Positions 35,364 through 44,516 of a stretch of DNA of 64,000 bases are shown one piece after another. This stretch comes from Kineothrix sp. MB12-C1 (GTDB taxonomy: Bacteria; Bacillota; Clostridia; Lachnospirales; Lachnospiraceae). Each line of letters begins with the position of its first letter. Position 1 is the first letter of the stretch. The notes under the pieces are model-generated. The model had not been told where the DNA came from. It was given only the letters and a program-made list of their open reading frames with translations, and ran no database searches. The stretch is from assembly GCF_030863805.1 (NCBI RefSeq), contig NZ_CP132957.1, positions 1,054,001-1,118,000 on the forward strand. The letters run 5' to 3'. The position numbers and the translations under genes were made by a program.

Positions 35364-35615
35364 ATGAATACTTATCCATACATAGAAATTGCGTGTACAC
35401 TAAAATACCGCATTCTAAATGGAAGCTACCAGCCCGGACAACAGCTTCCCTCTATCCGAATAATCGCCGCACAGGAAAAATGCAATACTGCAACAGCCCA
35501 GCATGCAACAATAAGCCCAATTTTATCAAAACAAACAGCCTTGACTCTGCCCTTGGGACACAGTTTATACTATCTTCAAGGGAGGAGAACTATATGGCAT
35601 TGCTTGTTCAGATAG
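35364..35615 (+). pseudogene. Truncated GntR-family regulator
   Basis: The first 45 or so residues (YIEIACTLKYRILNGSYQPG, then QQLPSIRIIAAQEKCNTATAQHA) match the winged helix of YtrA-type GntR regulators. After that the match is lost and the frame runs through a MerR-type promoter. About 75 further residues of such a protein are missing. It directly follows an ABC exporter, a normal place for this regulator type. Confidence 0.65.
35541..35571 (+). promoter_or_regulatory. MerR-type promoter with 19-bp spacer
   Basis: TTGACT (-35) and TATACT (-10) are 19 bp apart, the over-long spacing that MerR-family activators correct by DNA twisting. The spacer has an imperfect dyad (CTCTGCCC...GGGACACAG). 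A merR gene is last in the same transcription unit. Confidence 0.7.
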
Positions 35616-36975
35616 TAAGAAAAAGAGCCTTTTTATCATTTGCAACAGTTTGCACGAGTGTTTTGTTTGCTACAGTTACATTATGGTGGAATGCGCAGTT
35701 AAGCGATATTATTGATACCATTAGCGGAGGGGGCACTAGCGACAGAGACAATCGTATTAGCGATTATTGCGATGGTCGCCATGTGCCTTTCCAGTTTGCT
35801 GAAAACATATCTTTCCGGCTATGCTTGCGAGATTCTCACTCATGACTTGCGGATAGGTTATGCCCGATATTTTTCATTATTACCTATATCTGAAATTGAA
35901 CGACTCAATGCCGGAGAGCAGCTATCAAAACTACAAAACGAGATTGCAGATGTTTCGGGATACTTAAACAATAATTTATTTCAGTTGATAAATGATGGAA
36001 TAAGTTTCATTACTACGCTCGGCTGGCTGCTAATTCTGAATACAAAGCTGACACTGGCAGTAAACTTACCAGTGCTTGTCATTATGATATATGTATTCTA
36101 CTCCAGCAAAATCATTAGCAATGCCACTGAGCATAGTCAGCAAGCCAAAGGGCGAATGAATAAATACGCCGATACCCTACTGACATTATTTCCGATAATC
36201 CGGCTTTACGATGCAACGCAAATGATACTCAGGAATTACAATAACGAGGTTACCGAATGGGAACGTCAGACCATTCGAATTGAAAGATTGCGGGCACGGC
36301 TGATGTCATTATCAGGGTTTTTAAGTAATATTCCGCTTATGTTGTTGTTTCTCGTTGGCGGCGGCAAAAGCACCTTGTTAAAATTGGTAAGCGGGCTTTA
36401 CGATGTACCGGATGGCAGGATAATAATCGGTGAATCTCAGACATCCCCAGAAAGACGCAAGCATGTTGCCTGACGGACTCGATACTTTTGTCGGTGAGCG
36501 GGGCGGTCAAATTTCCGGCGGTCAGGCGCAGCGTATTGCCATTGCGCGGGCTATGCCGAGACTAAACAAGAAATCTCTTGAAGCCACGGCGAAAAACACG
36601 GGAGAATTAACCGCACTCATTACATGCACTGATGTTGCTTTGTTATATGGCGGACAGGATTACCTGATAAAGAGATTTGAACAGCGCAGTTTAGAATTAT
36701 TGCGTGCAAGAATGGAAATACACAAACGAAATGCGCTGGGCGCCGCTATTTTGCCATTATTCGGGCTTGGCGGCTATCTTGTGCTTTTGATGGCGAACAG
36801 CACATGGATTTCTAACAGGCTACTCACTTTTGGCGATTTAACCGCGGCGTTCCAATATCGAAACGGTGTTCTAATCGGCTCAATGATGCTGATAAATTGC
36901 ATAGTTTCAATACAGGCAAGTATGGCGGGGCTGCACCGCATTAACGAAATAATGGCAGAAAAGACGGAGGAATAA
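35594..36975 (+). pseudogene. Collapsed remains of two ABC half-exporters
   Basis: ATG at 35594 after a GGAGGAG site begins an ABC exporter transmembrane domain. The frame shifts at a run of five G (35729-35733), resumes to about 36350, then jumps directly to a Walker A fragment (GGGKSTLLKLVSGLYDVPDG), breaks again near 36470, continues with the ABC signature ISGGQAQRIAIARA, and then passes straight into the transmembrane domain of a second half-exporter that ends just before its ATPase domain should start. No intact nucleotide-binding domain remains, so no working transporter is made from this locus. Confidence 0.8.
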
Positions 36976-36976
36976 T

Positions 36977-37459
36977 ATGGAGTCAGTTTTGATGCGAATC
37001 GGTGAGGTTGCTGCATTTTTCAATGTGTCGGTCAAGGCGATGCGTATATATGAAAAAATGGGCATCTTGAAACCGGTAAAAGTCGATGAAAAGACTGGCT
37101 ACCGTTATTATAGCGCCGACCAAATAAAACAGCTCGATGCCCTTTTGGAGCTTCGAGAACTCGGCTTTTCTCTTGCGGAGATAAGGGACTTATTGGAAAA
37201 TGGCATAACGCAAGAGCAATACATGGAGGTGCTTGTTCATAAAAAAGTCATGTGGCAGGAAAAAATGTCGCAGGCTCAAGATAGAATTGATACCATTGAC
37301 GAAGTTATTGAGAAACTGGTAAATTCAAAACCTCCGGTAAAACTGCATGAGTTGACAGAGGCGGAACGCGCGCATTTATTAAGTCGGTTAGCTTGCTTAG
37401 ATGTCAATTTACATGAGTTACATGGGCGTAATATACTCAGCGAAGCATTGTGGTTATAA
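36977..37459 (+). CDS. MerR-family regulator
   Basis: 160 residues. HTH at about 5-45 (MRIGEVAAFFNVSVKAMRIYEKMGILKP pattern), then the long dimer helix (about 85-115). The C-terminal ending VLSEALWL-like resembles MerR regulators linked to multidrug exporters. ATG one base after the pseudogene stop, with a GGAGG site. It probably acts on the 19-bp-spacer promoter upstream, whose exporter genes are now degraded. A 9-bp stem (CGGCAAGGG/CCCTTGCCG, 37475-37512) follows; 37460-37687 holds no gene I can support. Confidence 0.88.
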   Translation: MESVLMRIGEVAAFFNVSVKAMRIYEKMGILKPVKVDEKTGYRYYSADQIKQLDALLELRELGFSLAEIRDLLENGITQEQYMEVLVHKKVMWQEKMSQAQDRIDTIDEVIEKLVNSKPPVKLHELTEAERAHLLSRLACLDVNLHELHGRNILSEALWL

Positions 37460-37687
37460 TTATTTCTAACACTACGGCAAGGGTGGATGGTCGAAAGGCA
37501 CCGCCCTTGCCGATTATTATAATTCCATCCAAACAACAGTCTACGGAGCGTGGATTGTTTACGAAATTCCTATCCATTATACTTAGATCATCGCAAATAA
37601 CATGGATGCAGAAAGGGAACTTTATTTTCAGAAGCATCATAAAAGCAATATGATGTAAAGATAATTAAGATTTAGGAGGTTTCGTAA

Positions 37688-38152
37688 ATGAACGAAAAAA
37701 TTGTAATGACAGCCGATAATTATGACCGTATCGATGGCAGGAATGCCTATCGGTCCGATATAAAAAAACTGACTTTGGGTACTCCTGTGCTTGCCGAAAA
37801 TCAGAACATGCAGATAGCCGCTCAAATATGGAAGGAAAACATCGATGGTCAGCAGGAAATATATATAGAACTTCCCATTCATCAAATATTTGATCTGATG
37901 ATATTTTTAAGCCGAACGCTCTTACACTTTCGCGAGGCCTATCGGCTTCCTCTGTTGTATGACCCGCAACAACCGACGATAGAGCGCATCGGTATACAGG
38001 GTGAGGCAATGCCTGTTACTATTTGTACCGACAATCCAAATATAAATGAGGATATTCAGGCATTTTCGCAAGCGCTGAATGACCTTGGCGAATTAAGCGG
38101 TGAACGCCTGCGCGTGCTTACACGTATTTTAGAAGAAATGGAGTATTATTAA
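37688..38152 (+). CDS. Conserved protein of unknown function paired with AAA/VWA gene
   Basis: 154 residues, no signal peptide or membrane segment. ATG with TAGGAGG. The N-terminus is MNEKIVMTADNYDRIDGRNA and the middle is mixed alpha/beta. It ends one base before the AAA/VWA gene, so the two proteins are almost certainly made together. I do not recognise a characterised family. It may be an adaptor or substrate of the ATPase. Confidence 0.75.
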   Translation: MNEKIVMTADNYDRIDGRNAYRSDIKKLTLGTPVLAENQNMQIAAQIWKENIDGQQEIYIELPIHQIFDLMIFLSRTLLHFREAYRLPLLYDPQQPTIERIGIQGEAMPVTICTDNPNINEDIQAFSQALNDLGELSGERLRVLTRILEEMEYY

Positions 38153-38153
38153 C

Positions 38154-40202
38154 ATGAAGAGTTCTACGGGTTTGTCCCCCTATCGACAACTTACGAAAGA
38201 AGAGGAAAAGCTTGTTTGGGAAAAGCCCCTCTCCCATATAGAAAGTGAGGCAGAGAATCGAATCTATGCCGAAGTAAAAAGAAACTGGCACAGCAAAGAA
38301 ATGAAAATTACGAATATTCTCCTGGAGGGGGATGCAGGGTCGGGAAAAACACAACTTGCAAAGGCACTTTCCGCTGATTTCGGATTACCATATACCAAAA
38401 TCACTTGCTTTGCAGATATGGATAAATCCGATGTGCTCGGCTCCATTCTGCCTGTTCTATCGGAAGATGGACATAGCGCCCAAGAGGTGTGCTATGAGTT
38501 CTATCCCTCCGAAATCGTTAATGCTTACGAAAACGGATGGTTATTGGAGATACAGGAACCCACTGTCATTCGGGACGCTGCCGTTCTAATGGCACTGAAC
38601 TCCGCGCTGGAACCGGATGGCAGCATCAATCTGCCTAACCGCATTGTTCACCGGCATCCTGATTTCATTGCCATAATTACTACAAATAGAGGATACAATG
38701 GCTGCCGGCCGTTGAACGAGGCATTGCGAGACCGAATCCATCACACCGAGAAAATGGACTTGCCCCCTAAGGCCGTTATGATGGAGAGGGCTATTGCCAA
38801 AACCGGATATTCTAAAGAAGACATTTTATCCTTGTTGGCAGATATGATTATCACTCTGGATGAAACAGCCAAGGCTAACGCCATTAAAGGTGTGGCAGGT
38901 ATGCGTTCTTATCTCTTTTGGGTAGATGCCGTGGCAAACGGAGCTTCACTTCGCTCCTCCATGTATTATAAGGTGATTTATAAAATTACGACCGCTCCGG
39001 ATGAAATCTCCATTTTAGAACAAGCTCTGCTTTCCAAAGGTCTGCTGGAACAACTAGAGCAAATAGAGGCAGCACAATCTCTCGGGCAGAAAAAACAGAG
39101 TTCGGATGCGATAGAATTACATTTATCCGAAGATGGGCATTTCTATGGAAATGAAGAAGAAATATCGGAAGATTCCGACGCCCTGCGTTTACGAAAATCA
39201 AAGGATAGCGACAGTCACTCCGATCAAATCTCCGACAGCACAATAGAGGAAACAAAAAGCAGCGATAACAACGAAAACGGCACTCCCCTTTATCACGAAT
39301 TAGATGGGAGAATCCCCACAGAACAGCAAAAACAAGAGTTCCGGAAAAAAATCAATCGAGAAGCACGCGAAAGTATAAAAAACAGCATACATCAGCAGAT
39401 AAAGCTGATTGTTCACCGCCCCGAAGTAACCGAGGAAAATCGAAAAACTTATCAAAAGCAAGCATCTGCGCTTGCTCCGATCATTCGCGAACTGATTCAG
39501 AAGACACGCCCTTTGTTGGAACATGAAACCGCCACCGAATTCTCATCGGGGCAGCTATATGGAACGAACTTCTGTGCCAATCGTATCGCAATGCAGGATT
39601 TCCGCTATTTTGCAAGGAAGCGGCCTCCGGAAGATGATCCATCCCTTGCTGTGGCTTTGCGCATAGACGAATCGGCCTCCATGTCGGCTTTCGGGCGGCT
39701 GGATGCAGCAAAACAGGCTGCGATCGCCCTCTATGAATTTTGCTATGGCTGTGGTATTCCCGTTATGATTTATGGCGATACTGCCGATCGTTCGCGCATG
39801 GAACAAATGTCCCTTTACTCCTATGTGGACTTCAATAGCAATAATCCTGACGATAAGTATTCTTTAGTCAGCATTCAAGGCAGAAGCAACAACCGCGATG
39901 GAATGGCAATCAGAATTATTGCAGACCGACTTATGACAGCCCCTGAGAAAACAAAATTATTTATAAGCATTAGCGATGGACAGCCCAAAGCGATGCCGGA
40001 CTACACAGGCGATTTGGCTGTGACCGATATGAAGAAGACTTTACAAGAATACCGCCGTAAAGATATACACTTTCTAGCCGCTGCCATCGGACAGGACAAG
40101 GAAATCATCAGCGATATTTATGGAAAAGAGAATGTATTGGACATCACCGACCTAAAGCAACTTCCGGCCCGATTGATTCAGATTATTGCAAGATATTTAT
40201 AA
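38154..40202 (+). CDS. MoxR-type AAA ATPase fused to a VWA domain
   Basis: 682 residues. Residues about 45-290 are an AAA+ domain of the MoxR/CobS kind: Walker A GDAGSGKT (59-66), a Walker B-like LLEIQEP, sensor ITTNRGYNG and arginine finger region LRDRIHH. An acidic, low-complexity linker (about 330-410) follows. Residues about 500-682 are a von Willebrand A domain with an intact MIDAS (DESASM at 505, and ISDGQP). This is the arrangement of chelatase-like and NorQ/NorD-like pairs but in a single chain. Probably an ATP-driven remodelling machine; target unknown. Confidence 0.85.
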   Translation: MKSSTGLSPYRQLTKEEEKLVWEKPLSHIESEAENRIYAEVKRNWHSKEMKITNILLEGDAGSGKTQLAKALSADFGLPYTKITCFADMDKSDVLGSILPVLSEDGHSAQEVCYEFYPSEIVNAYENGWLLEIQEPTVIRDAAVLMALNSALEPDGSINLPNRIVHRHPDFIAIITTNRGYNGCRPLNEALRDRIHHTEKMDLPPKAVMMERAIAKTGYSKEDILSLLADMIITLDETAKANAIKGVAGMRSYLFWVDAVANGASLRSSMYYKVIYKITTAPDEISILEQALLSKGLLEQLEQIEAAQSLGQKKQSSDAIELHLSEDGHFYGNEEEISEDSDALRLRKSKDSDSHSDQISDSTIEETKSSDNNENGTPLYHELDGRIPTEQQKQEFRKKINREARESIKNSIHQQIKLIVHRPEVTEENRKTYQKQASALAPIIRELIQKTRPLLEHETATEFSSGQLYGTNFCANRIAMQDFRYFARKRPPEDDPSLAVALRIDESASMSAFGRLDAAKQAAIALYEFCYGCGIPVMIYGDTADRSRMEQMSLYSYVDFNSNNPDDKYSLVSIQGRSNNRDGMAIRIIADRLMTAPEKTKLFISISDGQPKAMPDYTGDLAVTDMKKTLQEYRRKDIHFLAAAIGQDKEIISDIYGKENVLDITDLKQLPARLIQIIARYL

Positions 40203-40246
40203 AATAATGAAAGACATCACTTTTATTAGTGGATGTATTATACATT

Positions 40247-40891
40247 TCAACTAATCTCTTCCATATAATATTTGGATATTAGAAGCATGCCAACGACAGT
40301 TCCTCCTATCCAGCTAACAGCACCTAGCATAAAAAATATAGCAATCGAAGATACAGCACCGATAATAAAGAATGCAGCACACCCGATACTTGCTATAAAT
40401 AGACTTAAACGAATTCCATTCCGAAATAGTATTCCTTCAAAGAACAACGATATGCACATGAAAAAATATGAACCCATCAATGCAAAAAATACAGAATTGG
40501 GATAACCGGATACCAGTTTCTCTAAGCCAATTAGAGAATCACTCACAATACTTGGCATTACAGTAATGAGCTGAATCAAATAATTGGCTAATGAGATGCT
40601 GATATAAACTAAGCCAAAATTCATTGCTAAATGGCTCCATACTTTTTGTTCGTCATCTGTCAAATAATAAACACTGACACAAAAAATTAAAAATGATACT
40701 GCTAAAAACATCGAAGGAATGACCGTTAATAGTTGTATCGGTTTGAAACTCGCCGCATAACTTTCGATTCCGTTCCAAGTATCAAAATTAAATGTAGTAA
40801 TCAGTGCGATTATAAAAAGGACTACAAAAATAGCGACAGCAACGGATGATATAATAGCCATTTTTATAGTAATTCTCTTAGTATCTTTCAT
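40247..40891 (-). CDS. Six-helix membrane protein of unknown function
   Basis: About 214 residues. ATG at 40891 has AAGGTGAGGTG and is preferred to an upstream ATG at 40912. Six hydrophobic segments at about 10-35, 55-80, 88-112, 130-155, 158-180 and 185-208. No family recognised. Convergent with the AAA/VWA gene. Confidence 0.7.
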   Translation of the reverse strand: MKDTKRITIKMAIISSVAVAIFVVLFIIALITTFNFDTWNGIESYAASFKPIQLLTVIPSMFLAVSFLIFCVSVYYLTDDEQKVWSHLAMNFGLVYISISLANYLIQLITVMPSIVSDSLIGLEKLVSGYPNSVFFALMGSYFFMCISLFFEGILFRNGIRLSLFIASIGCAAFFIIGAVSSIAIFFMLGAVSWIGGTVVGMLLISKYYMEEIS

Positions 40892-40982
40892 AGGACACCT
40901 CACCTTAATCATTACTATCTACACACTAGATATATATAAATTACAATATGAAATTGCCTTTGAATATTATCCGTTCATTAAG

Positions 40983-41246
40983 TTATAAAGGATAATCGCA
41001 CACATCTTTAATTTCTTCTCTTTTTTCCAGCGACTCCGGAGGAAAAAGTATTGTTTGCCCTCCTAATAAATATACCCCTTTCTCGAAAGCAACTCTTGTA
41101 CGTATGCTGGAGTCAGGAAAAAACATCACCACAGTTTTCCCTGACAGAAAATGAGCGTATTCCCCACTGTGCAGTTCATCTGCGATATTGAATATCCTCA
41201 GGATATCATCCTTGCTGTAATCTCTTAGCCTCACCAAACTCTTCAT
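40983..41246 (-). pseudogene. Truncated ornithine/aspartate-type carbamoyltransferase
   Basis: 87 residues from the ATG at 41246 (GGGAGAA site). It matches the carbamoyl-phosphate domain: SLVRLRDYSKDDILRIFNIA, then SSIRTR (the STRTR carbamoyl-phosphate loop) and FEKGVYLLGGQTILFPPES. A full enzyme is about 310-340 residues; here the frame stops after DVCDYPL and no continuation is visible downstream, so this is a 3'-deleted gene. Confidence 0.75.
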
Positions 41247-41304
41247 ATCGATTTCTCCCTTATATAGCCGGATTTTAAACCCCATTCTCATACAGTCTCA
41301 TTGG

Positions 41305-42180
41305 TTATGACAACAGACTGTCAATCAAAATCCCATTAACTTCCTCCGCTATTTCATGATTTATTCCATGGCCAACTTCAGGGAAAAATCGTGCGTTCAT
41401 TTTGTATTGCAGCAGTTTTTCCTTACCTCCCAATCGGGCAAAGGGATCTGCCTCCCCTACTAAAAATAATGTCTTTTCTCGAATTGTTTCCACCTCTTCC
41501 TCGCTAAAAGGCTTTATCTTATGCCAGCGCATCGCCATATTGTTAAAGCCCTTAAGCAAAGAGCGGTAATGCTCCAAAACAACCGGGTTTTCGATAAATA
41601 CCCCGCTGTTTTTTCCGCTTAATTTTAATAGTAGTTTTATAGTATTACGTTTTGTCGGGAACAACGCTTCCGGTAAAAAGATCTTCATCATCGTTTTCAT
41701 AGGACCGGAACTGCCAACCGGAACAGAACCGGCCATGCATACCATTTTTATTACTCTATCCGGACGATGAAGCCCATAGTACTGAGTCAGGTAAGCACCA
41801 TTAGATACGCCTGCCACAAATACCTTATCGAGCTTAAGACCTGCCAGTACCTCATCGATCCATTGTGTATTATCAAAATTTTTATTATAATTTTCATTCG
41901 GACAGCTCTTGCCCGGTCCCCCGATTGTATCAATCGCATAAATACTAAAATGACGTGCCAGTGCCTTGGCATTGTACAGCCACATCAATGCAGAATCATC
42001 CCCCACTCCGTGAAAAAGAACAAGAGGCGGCTTATCTTCATTTCCGCATACAATCACATGCGTAGTTCCGTAAGTTGTCGAAATATCCCTTTCTTCCTTT
42101 TCCAAATCCCACATGGCAAGTAATTTATCGTATGTATTGAGGATATTCCTCTGTGCAGCAGCATTTCTATAAACCTTCAT
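41305..42180 (-). CDS. Alpha/beta-hydrolase
   Basis: About 291 residues from the ATG at 42180 (AAAGGGG site), overlapping the TetR gene end by 14 bases; an ATG at 42303 would overlap by 137 and is rejected. LFHGVGDDS forms the oxyanion region, GVSNG the nucleophile elbow, VGEADPF the acid and VGHGINHE the catalytic His. Cytoplasmic esterase/hydrolase of unknown substrate, coupled to and probably controlled by the TetR regulator. Confidence 0.87.
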   Translation of the reverse strand: MKVYRNAAAQRNILNTYDKLLAMWDLEKEERDISTTYGTTHVIVCGNEDKPPLVLFHGVGDDSALMWLYNAKALARHFSIYAIDTIGGPGKSCPNENYNKNFDNTQWIDEVLAGLKLDKVFVAGVSNGAYLTQYYGLHRPDRVIKMVCMAGSVPVGSSGPMKTMMKIFLPEALFPTKRNTIKLLLKLSGKNSGVFIENPVVLEHYRSLLKGFNNMAMRWHKIKPFSEEEVETIREKTLFLVGEADPFARLGGKEKLLQYKMNARFFPEVGHGINHEIAEEVNGILIDSLLS

Positions 42181-42883
42181 AAGTCGGTTCCCCTTTCCGA
42201 TTATCAGCAATGACCTTTTCCAAGCAGCAGTTCCAAAGATCGTATTCAACACCCAAACCCTGGAAACAAAAACGAACAACCGCTCTAAAAGTATCCGCTT
42301 CATTTTCCAACGCCCCTTGCTCTCCCATAATTAACTTAGAATATTCAAAAACATTTGCAACAAACACAGACCAAAAGCTGTTAGCCGCACTGCTTGGGTT
42401 GGTATGAGGAATAACTCCCTGCCTTACTCCCCTTTCTATTATATCTGCCAACGATCTTCTGTGAATATCAGATTTTACAGCCCCTTCCTCCCACTTTTCC
42501 GTTCCAAACACAGCAAATGCATCAAAAGGAGCACGCATATAGAATTGCATCATAAGCGGCTTTTCCTTATTTGCCCCAAACATACCGTAAGCGTAATACA
42601 TGAGCTGTTCTACCGGATCCATATCCTTTGACGCCTCCAGCAAGGCATCGGAGAACAAAAATCCTTCACGAAACATCCATGTATAAAGTTCGGTAAATAA
42701 TTCTTTTTTAGTCCTGTAATAGTAATAGACCAACCCCTTTGCCAGCTTTGCTGCCTCCGCTACATCATCCATATTTGTACCGTGATATCCAGCACGAATA
42801 TATACGGAAAGTGCCGCCTCGAGTATTTGCTGCCTTCTGCTCTCTCGTACAAAAGCATTCTTCTCCAAGTTCCTTGGCATCAT
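42167..42883 (-). CDS. TetR-family regulator of the hydrolase gene
   Basis: About 238 residues (two adjacent ATGs; GAGGTGAA site). HTH at about 20-65 with GYHGTNMDDVAEAAKLAKGL, then YYYYRTKKELF. First gene of a two-gene unit; a perfect 22-bp palindrome at 42896-42917 just upstream is a likely autoregulatory operator. Confidence 0.91.
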   Translation of the reverse strand: MMPRNLEKNAFVRESRRQQILEAALSVYIRAGYHGTNMDDVAEAAKLAKGLVYYYYRTKKELFTELYTWMFREGFLFSDALLEASKDMDPVEQLMYYAYGMFGANKEKPLMMQFYMRAPFDAFAVFGTEKWEEGAVKSDIHRRSLADIIERGVRQGVIPHTNPSSAANSFWSVFVANVFEYSKLIMGEQGALENEADTFRAVVRFCFQGLGVEYDLWNCCLEKVIADNRKGEPTYEGL

Positions 42884-42895
42884 TTCACCTCATTT

Positions 42896-42917
42896 ATTGA
42901 CTTAACTTTAAGTCAAT
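42896..42917. promoter_or_regulatory. Perfect 22-bp palindromic operator
   Basis: ATTGACTTAA and TTAAGTCAAT are perfect 10-bp arms with a two-base centre, 13 bases upstream of the TetR start. The TTGACT/TTGACTTAA within it may also be a -35 element. Length and position suit a TetR dimer. Confidence 0.7.
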
Positions 42918-43023
42918 GATATTTAATATATATGCTGATGTCAAGATTTTTCTGCTATTAACACTACTCAAAGAGAAACGGCAGTCACTACTTCATTTTT
43001 AACACATTTTCTAACATGTCAAT

Positions 43024-43797
43024 TTACATAAGAGGGGGCAGATGATTCATTTTACAAAAATACCGGTAAAACGCCAGCGCCGATTCCTGCTGATCCGTAT
43101 TTACGAGTAACCGTGTCATTTCGGACAGTATATGATTCATTACCGTACCGGAACAATACTTAAATGCCGTATTTCCCCAACGCGGCGTGGTACTCTCATC
43201 GAAATGATCCCAAAACAATAAAATATTCTCAGACGGAAGACGCATTTGATACTTCGGATGTCCTTCGATCAGTCCGTCATGTACATCCTCCCCAAAGAAA
43301 TCCTCTCTGACCATAAATGCACCTATAATTCGTCGTTCTTGCTCCGGCTGTCCTCTCCTGCGTTCAGTCAGCAGGCACATCGAATTAGGCTTCAATCTCT
43401 CTGCAACTCGTGGCTGTCCTTTTGAATGCCCACTCAAGTATCGTCCCGTCGAAACTATAGGTGTCTTGCAGACATGTTCTACTTGTTCCGATATAATGTC
43501 AAAAACAGCATGTGAGTTGGCTGTTATGGAGAAATTGAGTAATTTCTGCCTTCTCTCCTGTTCGGCCTTTTTCACCTGACGCTGTCGCTTTATTTCAGCT
43601 TCTTTCTTAACAATTTGCGCTGTGATATGCCGTTGCATATTCTTATCTCTCAAAATCAAATACTCTCCGAATGCATCCGGATAGATAAACTTTTTTTCGC
43701 CCTCAGGGAAGCATACTGTTATTGTTTTGGCAGTTAAAGCCGTAACAACACCCGCGCCGAAAGTTTTATGTTTAATTGCCTGACCTTTAATATTCAT
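43024..43797 (-). CDS. Conserved hypothetical protein with KOW/SH3-like N-terminus
   Basis: 257 residues, soluble. Residues about 1-45 (GQAIKHKTFGAGVVTALTAK, ITVCFPEGEKKFIYPDAF) resemble the small SH3/KOW-like barrel found at the C-terminus of UvrD/PcrA helicases. A charged helix (about 60-90) and an unrecognised C-terminal domain follow. No function assigned. It stands alone between a TetR operon and the L25 gene. Confidence 0.7.
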   Translation of the reverse strand: MNIKGQAIKHKTFGAGVVTALTAKTITVCFPEGEKKFIYPDAFGEYLILRDKNMQRHITAQIVKKEAEIKRQRQVKKAEQERRQKLLNFSITANSHAVFDIISEQVEHVCKTPIVSTGRYLSGHSKGQPRVAERLKPNSMCLLTERRRGQPEQERRIIGAFMVREDFFGEDVHDGLIEGHPKYQMRLPSENILLFWDHFDESTTPRWGNTAFKYCSGTVMNHILSEMTRLLVNTDQQESALAFYRYFCKMNHLPPLM

Positions 43798-43880
43798 TTT
43801 TATACCCTTCTGCGCGCTCCGTGCGCACTTAAATCAATAGGTTGAATACGTATTTTATTCAACCTTCTCTTTTCTAATGT

Positions 43881-43931
43881 GAAAAAGAACTTCTAATCCT
43901 GATCTGAAGACCAAAGATGGAAGTTCTTTTC
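43881..43931. terminator. Terminator after the L25-like gene
   Basis: GAAAAAGAACTTC / GAAGTTCTTTTC stem with a 26-base loop; T-rich on the minus strand, in line with the end of the L25-like gene at 43956. Confidence 0.65.
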
Positions 43932-43955
43932 AAAAATGTGATCGATAAAAGGTTA

Positions 43956-44516
43956 TTACTCTGTTTTCACCCCGGCACGTTTTTTATCACTTATGCGCAG
44001 AACAATACTACCCGCATCGGCCTGTAGTTCAATTTTATCGCTTTGAAATTCCGGGATATCTCCAATTGTAAGTGTTGTCCCAGTCGGTATATTTTCAAGA
44101 TCGACTGTAACGGTATCGAGCAGATATTCCGGCTCAGCGGCGTGAGGAACCTGCAGTTGCATCTGCTCCAGAACTCCGGACACTTTTTCCTTGTTTATGA
44201 GCACAATATCAGCAACGCTATTGAATTTTTTCTTGGCATCCAACACTTGGAAACTGATATGGAGTATTTCGTCATTCATGCCGTTATATTCCAAATCCTT
44301 AATTAGCGTCGGATAGGTTTTTCCTTCTGTCTGTATATTCACCTTGCTTCCGTTACGCTTGGTTCGCAAAAGTTGCCTGGCCGTACTCTGGTCGATTTGG
44401 ACGGAGAGCGATTCCTTCAATTCCGCACCACAAATGATGCACGGTATAATTCCTGAACGTCTCAATTGTTTAGGCTTTGCAGTTACGTCGCGCTTCTGCG
44501 CCAAAATAGTATTCAT
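43956..44516 (-). CDS. Ribosomal protein L25/general stress protein Ctc family
   Basis: 186 residues from the ATG at 44516 with AGGAGG. The N-terminal L25 5S-rRNA-binding domain (about 1-90; LRRSGIIPCIICG where the usual sequence is LRRxGxIPAVVYG) is followed by the TL5 beta domain. The Cys-containing loop is unusual for L25 and could mean a paralogue rather than the housekeeping copy. Single gene. Confidence 0.85.
   Translation of the reverse strand: MNTILAQKRDVTAKPKQLRRSGIIPCIICGAELKESLSVQIDQSTARQLLRTKRNGSKVNIQTEGKTYPTLIKDLEYNGMNDEILHISFQVLDAKKKFNSVADIVLINKEKVSGVLEQMQLQVPHAAEPEYLLDTVTVDLENIPTGTTLTIGDIPEFQSDKIELQADAGSIVLRISDKKRAGVKTE

Noticed and set aside
35729-35733. Five-G run considered as a phase-variable switch
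   Set aside because: The run is short and the downstream gene has further deletions, so it is better read as part of a decayed gene.
37450-37653. 67-codon plus-strand frame after merR
   Set aside because: Starts inside merR without a ribosome site and spans a hairpin; at best a remnant of the decayed cassette.
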